A stretch of DNA of 64,000 nt, taken from contig MBFK01000126.1 in assembly GCA_001704765.1 (NCBI GenBank), positions 124,001 to 188,000 of the forward strand, read 5' to 3'. Made by a program: the position numbers and the translations under genes. A model generated the notes under the pieces. That model saw only the letters and a list, made by a program, of their open reading frames with translations, was not told the origin of the DNA and ran no database searches. Of this stretch, positions 8,186 to 17,583 are shown piece by piece. The stretch comes from Sinorhizobium shofinae. Lineage in GTDB: Bacteria > Pseudomonadota > Alphaproteobacteria > Rhizobiales > Rhizobiaceae. Numbering within the stretch: the first letter of the stretch is position 1; every line of letters starts with the position of its first letter.

Positions 8186-9298
8186 ATGGAAAGCGGACCG
8201 ATCACTGGTCCGGTTCTGACCGATGGGGCCGCGGGTGAAACACTCCCGCGCTCCGCCGATCCTTCCGGAGTGCCAGCAAAGCCCAACCCCGCCGCCGCCA
8301 CGGGCGATGTCGGCGGCACGTTCTGGCGGCGTTTCGTCTTTCGCCGTCCTCTCGCGGCGCTGATCCTCCAGCGCCTCGGCCTCAGCGTCGGCCTGCTTTT
8401 CGCCGTGTCGCTGATGATCTTCGGTGGCATCGAGGCGCTCCCCGGCGATTTCGCCACCACCTATCTCGGCCAGTCGGCGACACCGCAGGCGGTCGAGAAT
8501 ATCCGCAAGGATCTCGGCCTCGACCGGCCCTGGAGCGAGCGTTATCTCAGCTGGCTCGGCGGTGCCGTGAAGGGCGACTTCGGCACGTCCTGGGCGAGCA
8601 AGAACTCGGTCAGCGAGCAGATCGGCAAAAGGCTCGGCAATTCGCTCTTCCTCGCCTTCTTTGCGGCTCTCATTTCCGTGCCGCTCGCCGTCGGGCTCGG
8701 TATGCTCGCGGTGCAGTTCCGCAATCGGCTACCGGACAAGATCATCAACGTGATCTCGCTGGCGGCGATCTCGCTGCCGGAGTTCTTCATCGGCTATCTG
8801 CTGATCATGCTCTTCGCCGTCCAATATGGCGTCGCCACCTTCCCGGCGACCGTCTATGACAGCATGACCTTCACCGAGCGGCTTTCGGCGATCGCCCTCC
8901 CGGTCGCAACCCTCGTGCTCGTCGTACTTGCTCACATGATGCGCATGACGCGGGCGGCGATCCTCAATGTCATGTCATCGGCCTATGTGGAGACCGCCGA
9001 ACTCAAGGGTCTCGGGACCTTCCGCATCATCGCGCGCCATGCCGCCCCCAACGCCGTGGCGCCGGTCATCAACGTCATCGCGCTGAACCTCGCCTATCTG
9101 GTCGTCGGCGTGGTCGTCGTCGAGGTGGTATTCGTCTATCCCGGCATGGGGCAGTACATGGTGGATGCGGTGACGGTGCGCGACATGCCCGTCGTGCAGG
9201 CCTGCGGGCTCATATTCGCAGCCTTCTACATCTTCCTCAACATGGCGGCCGACATTCTCGCCATTCTCGCCAACCCGAGACTGAGGCACCCGCGATGA
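8186..9298 (+). CDS. ABC transporter permease (DppB/OppB type)
   Basis: 370 residues, inner-membrane permease. After a polar, proline-rich N-terminal extension of about 60 residues comes a first membrane helix (near LILQRLGLSVGLLFAVSLMIF). The DppB-like periplasmic segment and the binding-protein-dependent transport core follow, with an EAA-type loop (ETAELKGLGTFRIIARHAAPNA). The ATG at 8186 is two bases after the binding-protein stop. It ends in a four-base ATGA overlap with the next permease. The N-terminal extension is longer than usual for DppB; its role is unknown. Confidence 0.85.
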   Translation: MESGPITGPVLTDGAAGETLPRSADPSGVPAKPNPAAATGDVGGTFWRRFVFRRPLAALILQRLGLSVGLLFAVSLMIFGGIEALPGDFATTYLGQSATPQAVENIRKDLGLDRPWSERYLSWLGGAVKGDFGTSWASKNSVSEQIGKRLGNSLFLAFFAALISVPLAVGLGMLAVQFRNRLPDKIINVISLAAISLPEFFIGYLLIMLFAVQYGVATFPATVYDSMTFTERLSAIALPVATLVLVVLAHMMRMTRAAILNVMSSAYVETAELKGLGTFRIIARHAAPNAVAPVINVIALNLAYLVVGVVVVEVVFVYPGMGQYMVDAVTVRDMPVVQACGLIFAAFYIFLNMAADILAILANPRLRHPR

Positions 9299-10122
9299 AC
9301 CTGCGATCTATCCCCATCAGCGCCTGGATCGGCATCATTGGCATTGCTCTCGCCCTTCTCTGCGCAATCTTCGCTCCCTTCATCGCCCCCTTTGGCGAGC
9401 GGGACGTCGTCGGCGAGATCTGGATGCCGGCCGGCGGCGATTTCCTGCTCGGCACCGACAATCTCGGGCGCGATCTGCTCTCGCGCCTGATCTATGGCGC
9501 CCGCACTACTATCTTCGTGGCGCTGACGGCGACCGTGCTCTCCTTCGCGCTCGGCATGATCCTAAGCTTCACGGCGGCCGTCACCGGCGGCTTCGTCGAC
9601 CAGCTCTTCTCACGCTTCAACGATCTGATGATGGCGGTCCCGACTCTGATCTTCGCACTCGTCGTGCTCGCCGTCCTGCCGCAGCATCTCTGGATCCTGA
9701 TCCTCGTGATGGCCGTGCTCGATTCCACCCGCGTCTTCCGCATCGGCCGCGCCGTCGCGCTCGACGTCGCGGTGATGGAGTTTGTCGAGGCCGCAAGGCT
9801 TCGCGGCGAAGGCAGCCTGTGGATCATCTTCCGGGAGATTCTACCGAACACGCTGTCGCCGCTCTTGGCCGAATTCGGCCTGCGCTTCGCCTTCTCGATC
9901 CTGTTCCTCTCGACCCTCTCCTTCCTCGGCCTTGGCATCCAGCCGCCGGCCGCCGACTGGGGCGGCATGGTCAAGGACAACAAGGACGGCATCATCTTCG
10001 GCATCTCGGCGGCACTGGTTCCCGGCGCTGCGATCGCCACTCTCGCCATCAGCGTCAACCTCGTCGTCGACTGGCTGATGAAGCGCACCTCAAGCCTGAA
10101 AGGAGGGCGCGGAGATGCCTGA
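9295..10122 (+). CDS. ABC transporter permease (DppC/OppC type)
   Basis: 275 residues. It has an N-terminal membrane helix, the DppC-type periplasmic segment with FLLGTDNLGRDLLSRLIYGAR near residue 50, and a five-helix core with an EAA-like loop (FVEAARLRGEGSLWIIFREILPN near 160). It overlaps the previous permease by four bases and the ATPase gene by eight, so the three are translationally coupled. It should pair with the 8186-9298 permease as a heterodimeric channel. Confidence 0.87.
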   Translation: MNLRSIPISAWIGIIGIALALLCAIFAPFIAPFGERDVVGEIWMPAGGDFLLGTDNLGRDLLSRLIYGARTTIFVALTATVLSFALGMILSFTAAVTGGFVDQLFSRFNDLMMAVPTLIFALVVLAVLPQHLWILILVMAVLDSTRVFRIGRAVALDVAVMEFVEAARLRGEGSLWIIFREILPNTLSPLLAEFGLRFAFSILFLSTLSFLGLGIQPPAADWGGMVKDNKDGIIFGISAALVPGAAIATLAISVNLVVDWLMKRTSSLKGGRGDA

Positions 10123-11746
10123 ACTGCTTTCCGTCAAGAACCTGAAGATCGAGGCGACGAGTTACCCGCCCGGCGAGCCTCCGAAAGTTGTGACGCTGGT
10201 CGAAGGCGTCTCCTTCGATCTCGAAAAGGGCAAGGTGCTCGGCCTCATCGGCGAATCCGGTGCCGGCAAGTCGACGATCGGCCTCTCGGCGCTCGCCTAT
10301 GGCCGCGGCGGCGTGCGGATCACCGGCGGCGAAGTGCTGCTCAACGGCCGTGACATCCTGAAGCTCGACCGCAGCGGCATCAACTCGGTCCGCGGTGCGC
10401 ATGTCTGCTATGTCGCGCAATCCGCCGCGGCGGCCTTCAACCCCGCTCACAAGCTAGGCGACCAGGTGATCGAGGCATCCCTGCGCCACGGCATCATGAC
10501 GAGAGAGGAAGCGAAGAAGCGCGCGCTCTATCTCTTCCGGGTGCTCGGCCTTCCCAAACCCGAAACCTTCGGTGAGCGCTATCCGCACCAGGTTTCCGGC
10601 GGCCAACTGCAGCGCGCCATGACTGCCATGGCACTCTGCCCCAACCCGGAACTTATCGTCTTCGACGAGCCGACGACCGCGCTCGACGTTACGACGCAGA
10701 TCGACGTGCTCGCGGCGATCAAACACGCGATCGAAGAGACGCATACGGCGGCGCTCTACATCACCCACGATCTCGCGGTGGTCGCCCAGATCTCCGACGA
10801 CATCATGGTGCTCCGCCACGGTAAGACCGTCGAATACGGCACGACCAAGCAGGTGATCGAGGCGCCCAGGGAAGACTATACCCGTGCGCTCGTCAGCGTC
10901 CGGCAGGCGAAGCGCGACGAAGCCCCCGACCAGTCCGGCACGCTCCTCAAGATCGAGTGTGTCCATGCCGGCTATTCGAACGGCTTCAAGGTGCTGCACG
11001 ACGTTTCGATGCATCTGCCGAAGGGACAGACGTTGGCGATCGTCGGCGAGTCCGGTTCAGGCAAGTCCACCCTCGCCCGCGTCATCACCGGCCTTCTGCC
11101 ACCCAGCGAAGGCCGGATCATCTTCGACGGCAAGGAACTGCCGAAGGCATTGAAGGGCCGGACGAACGAGGAACTGCGCCGCATCCAGATGATCTACCAG
11201 ATGGCGGACACGGCAATGAACCCACGCCAGACGGTGCGGGACATCATCGGCCGGCCGCTCTCCTTCTACTTCGGCATGCACGGCGCCAGGAAGAGCGAAC
11301 GCGTCAAGGAACTGCTTGATCAGATCGAGATGGGATCGCGCTTCCTCGATCGCTATCCGGCCGAACTCTCCGGCGGCCAGAAGCAGCGCGTCGCGATCGC
11401 CCGGGCGCTCGCCGCCAAGCCGGAACTCATCCTCTGCGACGAGCCGACGTCGGCGCTCGACCCGCTCGTGGCAGAAGGCATCCTGAATCTGCTTACGAAG
11501 CTTCAGGAGGAAACCGCTGTTTCTTATGTATTTATCACCCACGACATCGCTATCGTCCGGGCGATCGCCGACAGCGTCGCCGTGATGCATCGCGGTCGGC
11601 TGGTGCGGTTCGGTCCGAAGTCGAAGGTGCTCTCGCCTCCTTTCGACGATTACACCGACCTGCTCTTGAAATCGGTTCCGGAGATGGAAATCGGCTGGCT
11701 CGAAAGGGTGTTGAAGACCAGGCGCATGGAAAGTGCGGGGAATTGA
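10115..11746 (+). CDS. ABC transporter double ATP-binding protein (OppD-OppF fusion)
   Basis: 543 residues, two ABC ATPases in one chain. The first half has Walker A GESGAGKST at 46-54, signature VSGGQLQRA near 164 and Walker B LIVFDEP. The second half has Walker A GESGSGKST from about residue 311, signature LSGGQKQRVAIARAL near 415 and LILCDEP. Such OppDF fusions are common in rhizobial peptide-class transporters. It energises the two permeases encoded just upstream at the inner face of the membrane. Confidence 0.9.
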   Translation: MPELLSVKNLKIEATSYPPGEPPKVVTLVEGVSFDLEKGKVLGLIGESGAGKSTIGLSALAYGRGGVRITGGEVLLNGRDILKLDRSGINSVRGAHVCYVAQSAAAAFNPAHKLGDQVIEASLRHGIMTREEAKKRALYLFRVLGLPKPETFGERYPHQVSGGQLQRAMTAMALCPNPELIVFDEPTTALDVTTQIDVLAAIKHAIEETHTAALYITHDLAVVAQISDDIMVLRHGKTVEYGTTKQVIEAPREDYTRALVSVRQAKRDEAPDQSGTLLKIECVHAGYSNGFKVLHDVSMHLPKGQTLAIVGESGSGKSTLARVITGLLPPSEGRIIFDGKELPKALKGRTNEELRRIQMIYQMADTAMNPRQTVRDIIGRPLSFYFGMHGARKSERVKELLDQIEMGSRFLDRYPAELSGGQKQRVAIARALAAKPELILCDEPTSALDPLVAEGILNLLTKLQEETAVSYVFITHDIAIVRAIADSVAVMHRGRLVRFGPKSKVLSPPFDDYTDLLLKSVPEMEIGWLERVLKTRRMESAGN

Positions 11747-11841
11747 CCCGGAAGCGGGACGAAAGACAGACGCCCGTTTTCCGTCCCGCATTCCACGCTT
11801 GCTGAAGTCGACACACGAAAATGGAACCCAGGATAGACACG

Positions 11842-13836
11842 ATGAATCGGAACTTCACCGTCATCGAGAACGAATGGATCACCCTGAAAGATGGTACCCA
11901 GCTGGCGGCGCGCATCTGGATGCCGGAGGGCACGGAGCAGAACCCGGTCCCGGCGGTGCTCGAATATCTGCCCTATCGCAAGCGCGACGGAACCTGCGCC
12001 CGCGATGAGTCCACCTACCCGGTCTTCGCGGCGGCCGGCATCGCCGGGGTTCGCGTCGATATCCGCGGCTCTGGCGAATCCGAAGGCGTGATCGATGGCG
12101 AATATACGCCGCGCGAACTTTCCGACGGCTGCGAGATCATCGAATGGATCGCCGCACAACCCTGGTCCAACGGCAAGGTCGGGATGATGGGGATTTCCTG
12201 GGGCGGCTTCAACTGCCTCCAGGTGGCCGCTCTGAAGCCGCCGGCGCTCAAGGCCGTCATCTCGATCGCCTCAACCGTCGACCGCTACAATGACGACATC
12301 CACTACAAGAATGGCTGCCATCTCTCGGCTCAGCTTTCCTGGGCGGCGACGATGCTCGCCTACCAGTCGCGTTCGCCTGACCCGGAACTCGTTGGCGAGC
12401 GCTGGAAAGAAATGTGGCTGGAGCGACTGGAGAATGAGCCCTTCTTCCTGGAGGAATGGCTCGAGCATCAGCGCCGCGACGACTTCTGGCGCCACGGGTC
12501 GATCTCAGAGGATTTCGAGAGCTTCCCGATTCCCGCGCTGGTCATTGCCGGCTGGGCCGACGGTTACCGCAACACGCCGATCAAGGCTATCGAGGGGCTC
12601 GGCGGCAAGGCTAAGGCGCTGATCGGACCCTGGGTTCACAAATACCCGCATTTTGCCTGGCCGAAGCCGCGGACGGATTTCCACAACGAGGCGATCCGCT
12701 GGTGGAACCGGTGGCTGCGCAACGAAAAGAACGATGCCGAACAGCTACCGCAGATGCGCGCCTATATTCTCGACGGGCCGAAGCCGGCATTGCGGCGCAA
12801 CGAAGACCCTGGCCGCTGGATCGCCAAGGACACCTGGAGCGCACCCGAGGCGCGCACATTCGCGGTTTCGAGTGATGGCAGCCTGACAACCGGCCCTTCG
12901 GCCAAGAAAGGGATCGGCGACATATATATCCGCTCGCCGCTCGACACCGGCACCGCCGCCGGCGAGTATTTCACGCTGAAACCGGATGCTGAAATGGCCG
13001 GCGACCAGCGTGTCGACGATGCGGGGTCACTCACCTTCGACAGCCATCCCCTGCTCGAAGCGGAGGACTATCTCGGGCAGCCGATGCTCACCTTGGAGGT
13101 CTCCTGCAGCGCCGACACTGCCAATCTGGTCGCGCGTCTCGTCGATATCCATCCGGGCGGCACGGCGACTCGCGTTGCCTTCGGCGTCCTCAACCTCGCC
13201 CATCGCAACGGCAATGCGAAGCCGCTGCCGATGCAGAAGAACCATAAGACGCGTGTCACGCTTGTGCTCGACGCCTGCGGCTATCGCTTCCGCGCCGGTC
13301 ACCGCATCCGGCTGTCGCTCTCGACGTCCTACTGGCCGATGATCCTGCCGCCACCAACCGATCCGGGGCTGACGATCGATACCGCAAGCCTCTCGCTATC
13401 GCTGCCGCTTCTCGGCGACCACCACGAGATCGTCGTGCCGCAGCCAACAAATCCGAACCCGCTGCCCACCTATATCGAGCATTCGCCGGCGAGAACGCGC
13501 CGCAGCGTCGAGCGGGACATGACAAAGGGTGTGACGCACTATCAGATTTTCGAGGACACCGGCCTCGTCGAACATCCCGACACTGGCAACGCGACGCAGG
13601 ATATCCGCGACGAAACCTGGTCGATTGCGCCCGACGATGCACATTCGATGACGGGCCTCTCGACGTGGATCTGCGTCGCGAAGCGCGGCGAACAATCTCT
13701 CAAGACCGTCTCGACCTCCCGGCTTGGCTGCACGGAAACCGAGTGGATCACCTCCGCAAAGGTCGAGGCTTTCGAGGGCGGGGAGAAGATCTTCGAGAAG
13801 GCCTTCGAGAAACGCATCAGGCGGGATTTCATGTGA
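11842..13836 (+). CDS. CocE/NonD-type alpha/beta hydrolase (X-Pro dipeptidyl-peptidase S15 family)
   Basis: 664 residues from the ATG at 11842, which has AGGA upstream; an ATG 21 bases earlier lacks a ribosome site. The N-terminal alpha/beta hydrolase carries the nucleophile motif GISWGG (Ser119). The C-terminal half has the jelly-roll features of S15/CocE proteins (LVDIHPGG...; FRAGHRIRLSLSTSYWP). The family hydrolyses acyl esters or N-terminal X-Pro amides. No signal peptide is visible, so it is probably cytosolic. Its place 95 bases after the ABC ATPase suggests it cleaves the imported compound. Substrate not known. Confidence 0.85.
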   Translation: MNRNFTVIENEWITLKDGTQLAARIWMPEGTEQNPVPAVLEYLPYRKRDGTCARDESTYPVFAAAGIAGVRVDIRGSGESEGVIDGEYTPRELSDGCEIIEWIAAQPWSNGKVGMMGISWGGFNCLQVAALKPPALKAVISIASTVDRYNDDIHYKNGCHLSAQLSWAATMLAYQSRSPDPELVGERWKEMWLERLENEPFFLEEWLEHQRRDDFWRHGSISEDFESFPIPALVIAGWADGYRNTPIKAIEGLGGKAKALIGPWVHKYPHFAWPKPRTDFHNEAIRWWNRWLRNEKNDAEQLPQMRAYILDGPKPALRRNEDPGRWIAKDTWSAPEARTFAVSSDGSLTTGPSAKKGIGDIYIRSPLDTGTAAGEYFTLKPDAEMAGDQRVDDAGSLTFDSHPLLEAEDYLGQPMLTLEVSCSADTANLVARLVDIHPGGTATRVAFGVLNLAHRNGNAKPLPMQKNHKTRVTLVLDACGYRFRAGHRIRLSLSTSYWPMILPPPTDPGLTIDTASLSLSLPLLGDHHEIVVPQPTNPNPLPTYIEHSPARTRRSVERDMTKGVTHYQIFEDTGLVEHPDTGNATQDIRDETWSIAPDDAHSMTGLSTWICVAKRGEQSLKTVSTSRLGCTETEWITSAKVEAFEGGEKIFEKAFEKRIRRDFM

Positions 13837-13883
13837 GTTGAGCGATCAGACGGATCGCTGCGCCATCTGATGAAAGCCTCCAG

Positions 13884-14288
13884 TCAGCTATTGCCATGGC
13901 TCAGGGCCCGCAACACCGCGAGAGCCCGCTCCGCATCTGCCGCCGGCACAAAGATGTGGTCGTGATAATATGCGGCGACGACATTGGCACTGATACCAGC
14001 CCGAGTCAGCGCGGTCGAAATAGCGGCCGTGAGACCCACCGCCTCGAGCGCGGAATGAACGCTGAGCGTGATCAGCCGCAGCACCGGGCAATAGGAAAGC
14101 TCGGCCGCGTCCGCCTGAGATCGGTCGAGGATAAGCGTTAGCCCCTCCGCTTCGCGGAAGGTACCGATCGGTTCAAGGGCAAGCCACAACGCGGCATCGC
14201 CCTCGACCGTGCAGTAGACATATTCGCCTTCACGTAAAATCGGGCTCATCTCACTGAGCAGGCGCTTAAGATCGGTCTCTCCGCTCAT
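13884..14288 (-). CDS. ACT-domain protein
   Basis: 134 residues. The C-terminal part (about 68-125: LITLSVHSALEAVGLTAAISTALTRAGIS, then FVPAADAERALAVLRAL) reads as an ACT fold of the CASTOR/ACT_7 type, which binds amino acids. The N-terminal part resembles the companion half of the same small family. No catalytic domain is attached. It lies seven bases upstream of the stop side of the HSL-type hydrolase gene on the same strand, so they may be cotranscribed. The ligand is unknown. Confidence 0.7.
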   Translation of the reverse strand: MSGETDLKRLLSEMSPILREGEYVYCTVEGDAALWLALEPIGTFREAEGLTLILDRSQADAAELSYCPVLRLITLSVHSALEAVGLTAAISTALTRAGISANVVAAYYHDHIFVPAADAERALAVLRALSHGNS

Positions 14289-14295
14289 GGTTGCC

Positions 14296-15219
14296 TCAAG
14301 CTGTTCCGATCAGCCGCGCCATGCCATGGACGAGATGGTCAAACCCTTCGCGGGCGCCGGGACTCATGTGCCGCGCCCGGAGCCAGGCATGGACCATTTG
14401 CGGCTCTTCGCGATAGGTGACGTCCACGCCTGCCTCGACGAGCCGCGCCGCATAGGCTCGCGCGTCATCCCGCAAAGGATCGAAATGCGCCCCCGTAATA
14501 AAGGCCGGCGGCAGGCCGGCCAGATCGTCCGCCTTCAGCGGATGGGCGAAGACGCTGTCGGCCGGCGCCTTCAGCACCTCGCGGTAATAGGCGACGTCCT
14601 TTGTCGAAAGTCCCGGCGCTTCCGCCATCTCGATATAGGAACCGCTGACGAGATCGCCCCCGAGGCCCGGATAGATCAGCACCTGCCCGACAATACCGGA
14701 AAGCCCCCCGGTCTTCGCCTTGAGTACGATGCCCGCAACCAGATTGCCGCCGGCACTGTCGCCCGCAACGACAAGCGGGCGTCCGTCGGCGAAAAGCGCT
14801 TCGAGCACCGCATAGCAATCTTCGAAGGCGGCCGGCCAGACATGCTCCGGCGCCAGCCGATAGTCGACCGAGACCAGCTCGGCGCGCGCGCCATGCGCAA
14901 GCTCGGCGCAGATCGCATCATGACTTTCGAGCGAGCCGACGACGAAGCCGCCGCCGTGGATATAGAAAATCCGCACCTCGGTCGCGACTTCCGCCGGCCG
15001 ATAGTGCCGGATTGGGATTCGTCCGGCCACGACCGCGTCGCGCCGCGTCAGCCCCGCCGGAGACGGGGCGTCGAACTCGGCACAAAGCGCATCGTACCAT
15101 TGCCGCTGCTGCTCGATGGAAGCATTCACGGCGTCGGCCGGGTTAAACGCCTCACAACGCGCGTGAAAGGCGAGAATGCCGGGTTCCGTCGGCATCGGTC
15201 TTGTTCGTCTCGAATCCAT
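14296..15219 (-). CDS. alpha/beta hydrolase, hormone-sensitive-lipase family
   Basis: 307 residues, a soluble esterase of the HSL (bacterial family IV) type. The oxyanion HGGG is at 88-91, the nucleophile motif GDSAGG has Ser155, the acid is probably in DPLRDDARAYAARL near 251, and the catalytic histidine lies in QMVHAW near 279. The start at 15219 is chosen because GGGAGCGAAGG precedes it; the frame stays open far upstream but that part is antisense to the LysR gene. It is divergent from that regulator across 120 bases. Substrate not inferable. Confidence 0.85.
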   Translation of the reverse strand: MDSRRTRPMPTEPGILAFHARCEAFNPADAVNASIEQQRQWYDALCAEFDAPSPAGLTRRDAVVAGRIPIRHYRPAEVATEVRIFYIHGGGFVVGSLESHDAICAELAHGARAELVSVDYRLAPEHVWPAAFEDCYAVLEALFADGRPLVVAGDSAGGNLVAGIVLKAKTGGLSGIVGQVLIYPGLGGDLVSGSYIEMAEAPGLSTKDVAYYREVLKAPADSVFAHPLKADDLAGLPPAFITGAHFDPLRDDARAYAARLVEAGVDVTYREEPQMVHAWLRARHMSPGAREGFDHLVHGMARLIGTA

Positions 15220-15339
15220 CCTTCGCTCCCTTGGGTACCTTAGCACCGTCCCGTCGTCACGCATGACCAAATGCGCCAAACCATGGCGTGGCGCGCCGCC
15301 TGACTTGCCATCCGCTTGTGGCCCGGTGTTAATTCGCTC

Positions 15340-16248
15340 ATGGCATTCACACTCCGGCAATTGCAATATTTCGTCGCCGTCGCCGAGCAGGGCTCGGTCA
15401 CCCGCGCGGCGCAAAACCTGTCGATCTCGCAATCCTCGATCACCGAAGCGATCAAGGAGCTGGAGACCGATCTCGGCGTGGAACTCTTCGACCGCCATCC
15501 GCGGGGCCTTTCCATCACCCATAACGGCCACCAGTTCCTCCGCCACGCGACGAAGATCCTCGCCGACGTTTCGGATGCACGGCGCAGTTTCTCCGACAGC
15601 CGCGAGGAACGCGGCGGCAAGCTCAATCTCGGAGTCACCTCGCTCGTCGCCGGCTACGTGCTCTCGGACCTGCTCGCCCGCTATCGCCGCGCCTGTCCCG
15701 GTGTCGAGGTGAGCGCCATCGAGGACAACGGCTCCTATCTCGAGCACCTGCTGATCGGCGGCGAGCTCGATGTCGCCGTGATGGTGATCTCCAACCTGCG
15801 CGACCGGATGGCGCTGCAGGCGGAAATTCTCGAAACCTCGCCCTACCGGCTCTGGTTGCCGATCGGCCACCCGCTCGTCAGCGCCGACATCATCTCGGTC
15901 GAGGATATCGCCAAGGAACCTCTGATCATGCTGACGGTCGACGAAATCGAGGAAAACACCGGAAAGCTGCTCTCGGCGCTCGGCGCCCGCCCGCATGTCG
16001 CCTTCCGCACCCGCTCGGTCGAGGCGGTCAGGAGCCTGGTCGCGACCGGCGCCGGCATCGCCCTCTTGCCCGACCTCGTCTATCGACCCTGGTCGCTCGA
16101 AGGCGATCGGATCGAGAGCCGCGACGTTTCCGGCGCTTTGCCGGTCGTTCAGGTCGGTATGGTATGGCGCAAAGGTTCGAGCCTGCCACAATCGGCGCGC
16201 GATTTCGTCGGCATAGCCGAGGCCTTGCGCAGCGCGCGTCCACGCTGA
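15340..16248 (+). CDS. LysR-family transcriptional regulator
   Basis: 302 residues. The N-terminal winged HTH is clear (LRQLQYFVAVAEQGSVTRAAQ, LSISQSSITEAIKELE), followed by a LysR effector-binding domain (LNLGVTSLVAGYVLSDL onward). It lies between the divergent HSL-type hydrolase and the polyamine-class ABC operon and could control either. A 27-base perfect dyad with T-N11-A form follows its stop at 16271-16297, upstream of the ABC operon, which favours control of that operon. The ATG at 15340 gives the canonical LysR N-terminus. Effector unknown. Confidence 0.88.
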   Translation: MAFTLRQLQYFVAVAEQGSVTRAAQNLSISQSSITEAIKELETDLGVELFDRHPRGLSITHNGHQFLRHATKILADVSDARRSFSDSREERGGKLNLGVTSLVAGYVLSDLLARYRRACPGVEVSAIEDNGSYLEHLLIGGELDVAVMVISNLRDRMALQAEILETSPYRLWLPIGHPLVSADIISVEDIAKEPLIMLTVDEIEENTGKLLSALGARPHVAFRTRSVEAVRSLVATGAGIALLPDLVYRPWSLEGDRIESRDVSGALPVVQVGMVWRKGSSLPQSARDFVGIAEALRSARPR

Positions 16249-16270
16249 GTCCACCCCGACCCCGCTGCGT

Positions 16271-16297
16271 GTCGCTATCGGAAAATCCGATAGCGAC
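16271..16297. promoter_or_regulatory. Perfect 12-bp dyad, candidate LysR operator
   Basis: GTCGCTATCGGA-AAA-TCCGATAGCGAC is a perfect inverted repeat with a three-base centre. It includes the T-N11-A pattern (T16278, A16290). No T-run follows, so a rho-independent terminator is unlikely. It lies 98 bases before the binding-protein start and just after the lysR stop. It is probably the operator of that regulator for the transport operon. Confidence 0.55.
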
Positions 16298-16394
16298 ATT
16301 CTGATTAATGAATTTGCGAATGCTGAAAAATAGAGGCACGCTTCATCTCAGGGAACAAGTCCGCAAACGCGGCACAAAACTGGGGAGACTTCAT

Positions 16395-17555
16395 ATGAAG
16401 CAGATCTTGAAATCCTGCACGGCGCTCACCCTTTCGCTGGGCCTCATCGCCCCTGCCCTCGCGCAGGAGCCGCTGAAGGAGCTGGGCAAGGGCGAAGGCG
16501 AACTCTCGATCGTCGCCTGGGCCGGCTATATCGAGCGCGGCGAGACCGACAAGAACTATGACTGGGTTACCGATTTCGAGAAGCAGACGGGCTGCAAGGT
16601 GAGCGTCAAGACGGCCGCCACCTCGGATGAGATGGTGGCGCTGATGAACGAGGGCGGCTTCGACCTCGTCACCGCCTCGGGTGATGCCTCGCTCCGCCTG
16701 GTCGCCGGAAAGCGCGTCCAGCCGATCAACACCGCCCTCATTCCGAGCTGGAAGACGATCGACGAGCGTATGCAGAACGCGCCGTGGCACACGGTCAATG
16801 GCGTCCACTATGGCGCGCCCTACGTCTGGGGTCCGAACGTACTGATGTACAACACGGAAGCCTTCAAAGATCAGCCGCCGAAGAGCTGGAAGGTCGTCTT
16901 CGAGGAGATGACGCTGCCCGACGGCAAGTCCAACAAGGGCCGCATCCAGGCCTATGACGGCGCGATCCACGTCGCCGACGCCGCCAACTACCTGATGGCG
17001 CATAAGCCCGACCTCGGCATCAAGGACCCCTACGAACTCAACGAAGATCAGTACAAGGCCGCGCTCGATCTGCTTCGCACCCAGCGTACCCTTGTCGGCC
17101 GCTACTGGCATGACGCGATGATCCAGATCGACGACTTCAAGAACGAAGGCGTCGTCGCCTCCGGCTCCTGGCCGTTCCAGGTCAACCTGATGCTGGCAGA
17201 GAAGCAGCCGATCGAATCGGTGATCCCGGAGGAAGGGGTGACGGGCTGGGCTGACACGACGATGCTGCACGCCGACAGCCAGCACCCGAACTGCGCTTAC
17301 ATGTGGATGGAGCATTCGCTCTCGCCGAAGGTCCAGGGCGACGTTTCCGCATGGTTCGGGGCGAACCCGTCCGTCGGTGCGGCCTGCAATGGCAATGAGC
17401 TTCTGACCGATGAAGGTTGCGAGGCCAATGGCTACAACGACTTCGAGAAGGTCAAGTTCTGGAAGACGCCGGTGGCGAAATGCGCAAGCCAGGGAGAATG
17501 CGTGCCCTATCACCGCTGGGTTTCCGACTATATCGGCGTGATCGGCGGTCGGTAA
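16395..17555 (+). CDS. polyamine-class ABC transporter substrate-binding protein (YdcS-like)
   Basis: 386 residues. There is a Sec signal peptide at 1-23 (hydrophobic core, cleavage after ALA), then a PotD/PotF-type periplasmic binding fold (LSIVAWAGYIERG near 39; YGAPYVWGPNVLMYN near 145). The order binding protein, ATPase, permease, permease, aldehyde dehydrogenase matches E. coli ydcSTUVW, which points to putrescine or a related amine as ligand. Four C-terminal cysteines (CNGNE, CEANG, CASQGEC) are visible and may form disulfides. The ATG at 16395 follows TGGGGAGAC. Confidence 0.85.
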   Translation: MKQILKSCTALTLSLGLIAPALAQEPLKELGKGEGELSIVAWAGYIERGETDKNYDWVTDFEKQTGCKVSVKTAATSDEMVALMNEGGFDLVTASGDASLRLVAGKRVQPINTALIPSWKTIDERMQNAPWHTVNGVHYGAPYVWGPNVLMYNTEAFKDQPPKSWKVVFEEMTLPDGKSNKGRIQAYDGAIHVADAANYLMAHKPDLGIKDPYELNEDQYKAALDLLRTQRTLVGRYWHDAMIQIDDFKNEGVVASGSWPFQVNLMLAEKQPIESVIPEEGVTGWADTTMLHADSQHPNCAYMWMEHSLSPKVQGDVSAWFGANPSVGAACNGNELLTDEGCEANGYNDFEKVKFWKTPVAKCASQGECVPYHRWVSDYIGVIGGR

Positions 17556-17583
17556 GTCGCCGCTTCCGCATCGCAAGCATTTG

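Noticed and set aside
16271-16297. Rho-independent terminator of lysR
   Set aside because: The stem is strong but no T-run follows, and it has LysR-operator form.
15220-16299. Upstream extension of the HSL-type hydrolase frame through the LysR gene
   Set aside because: The extension is antisense to lysR, and a good ribosome site exists at 15219.
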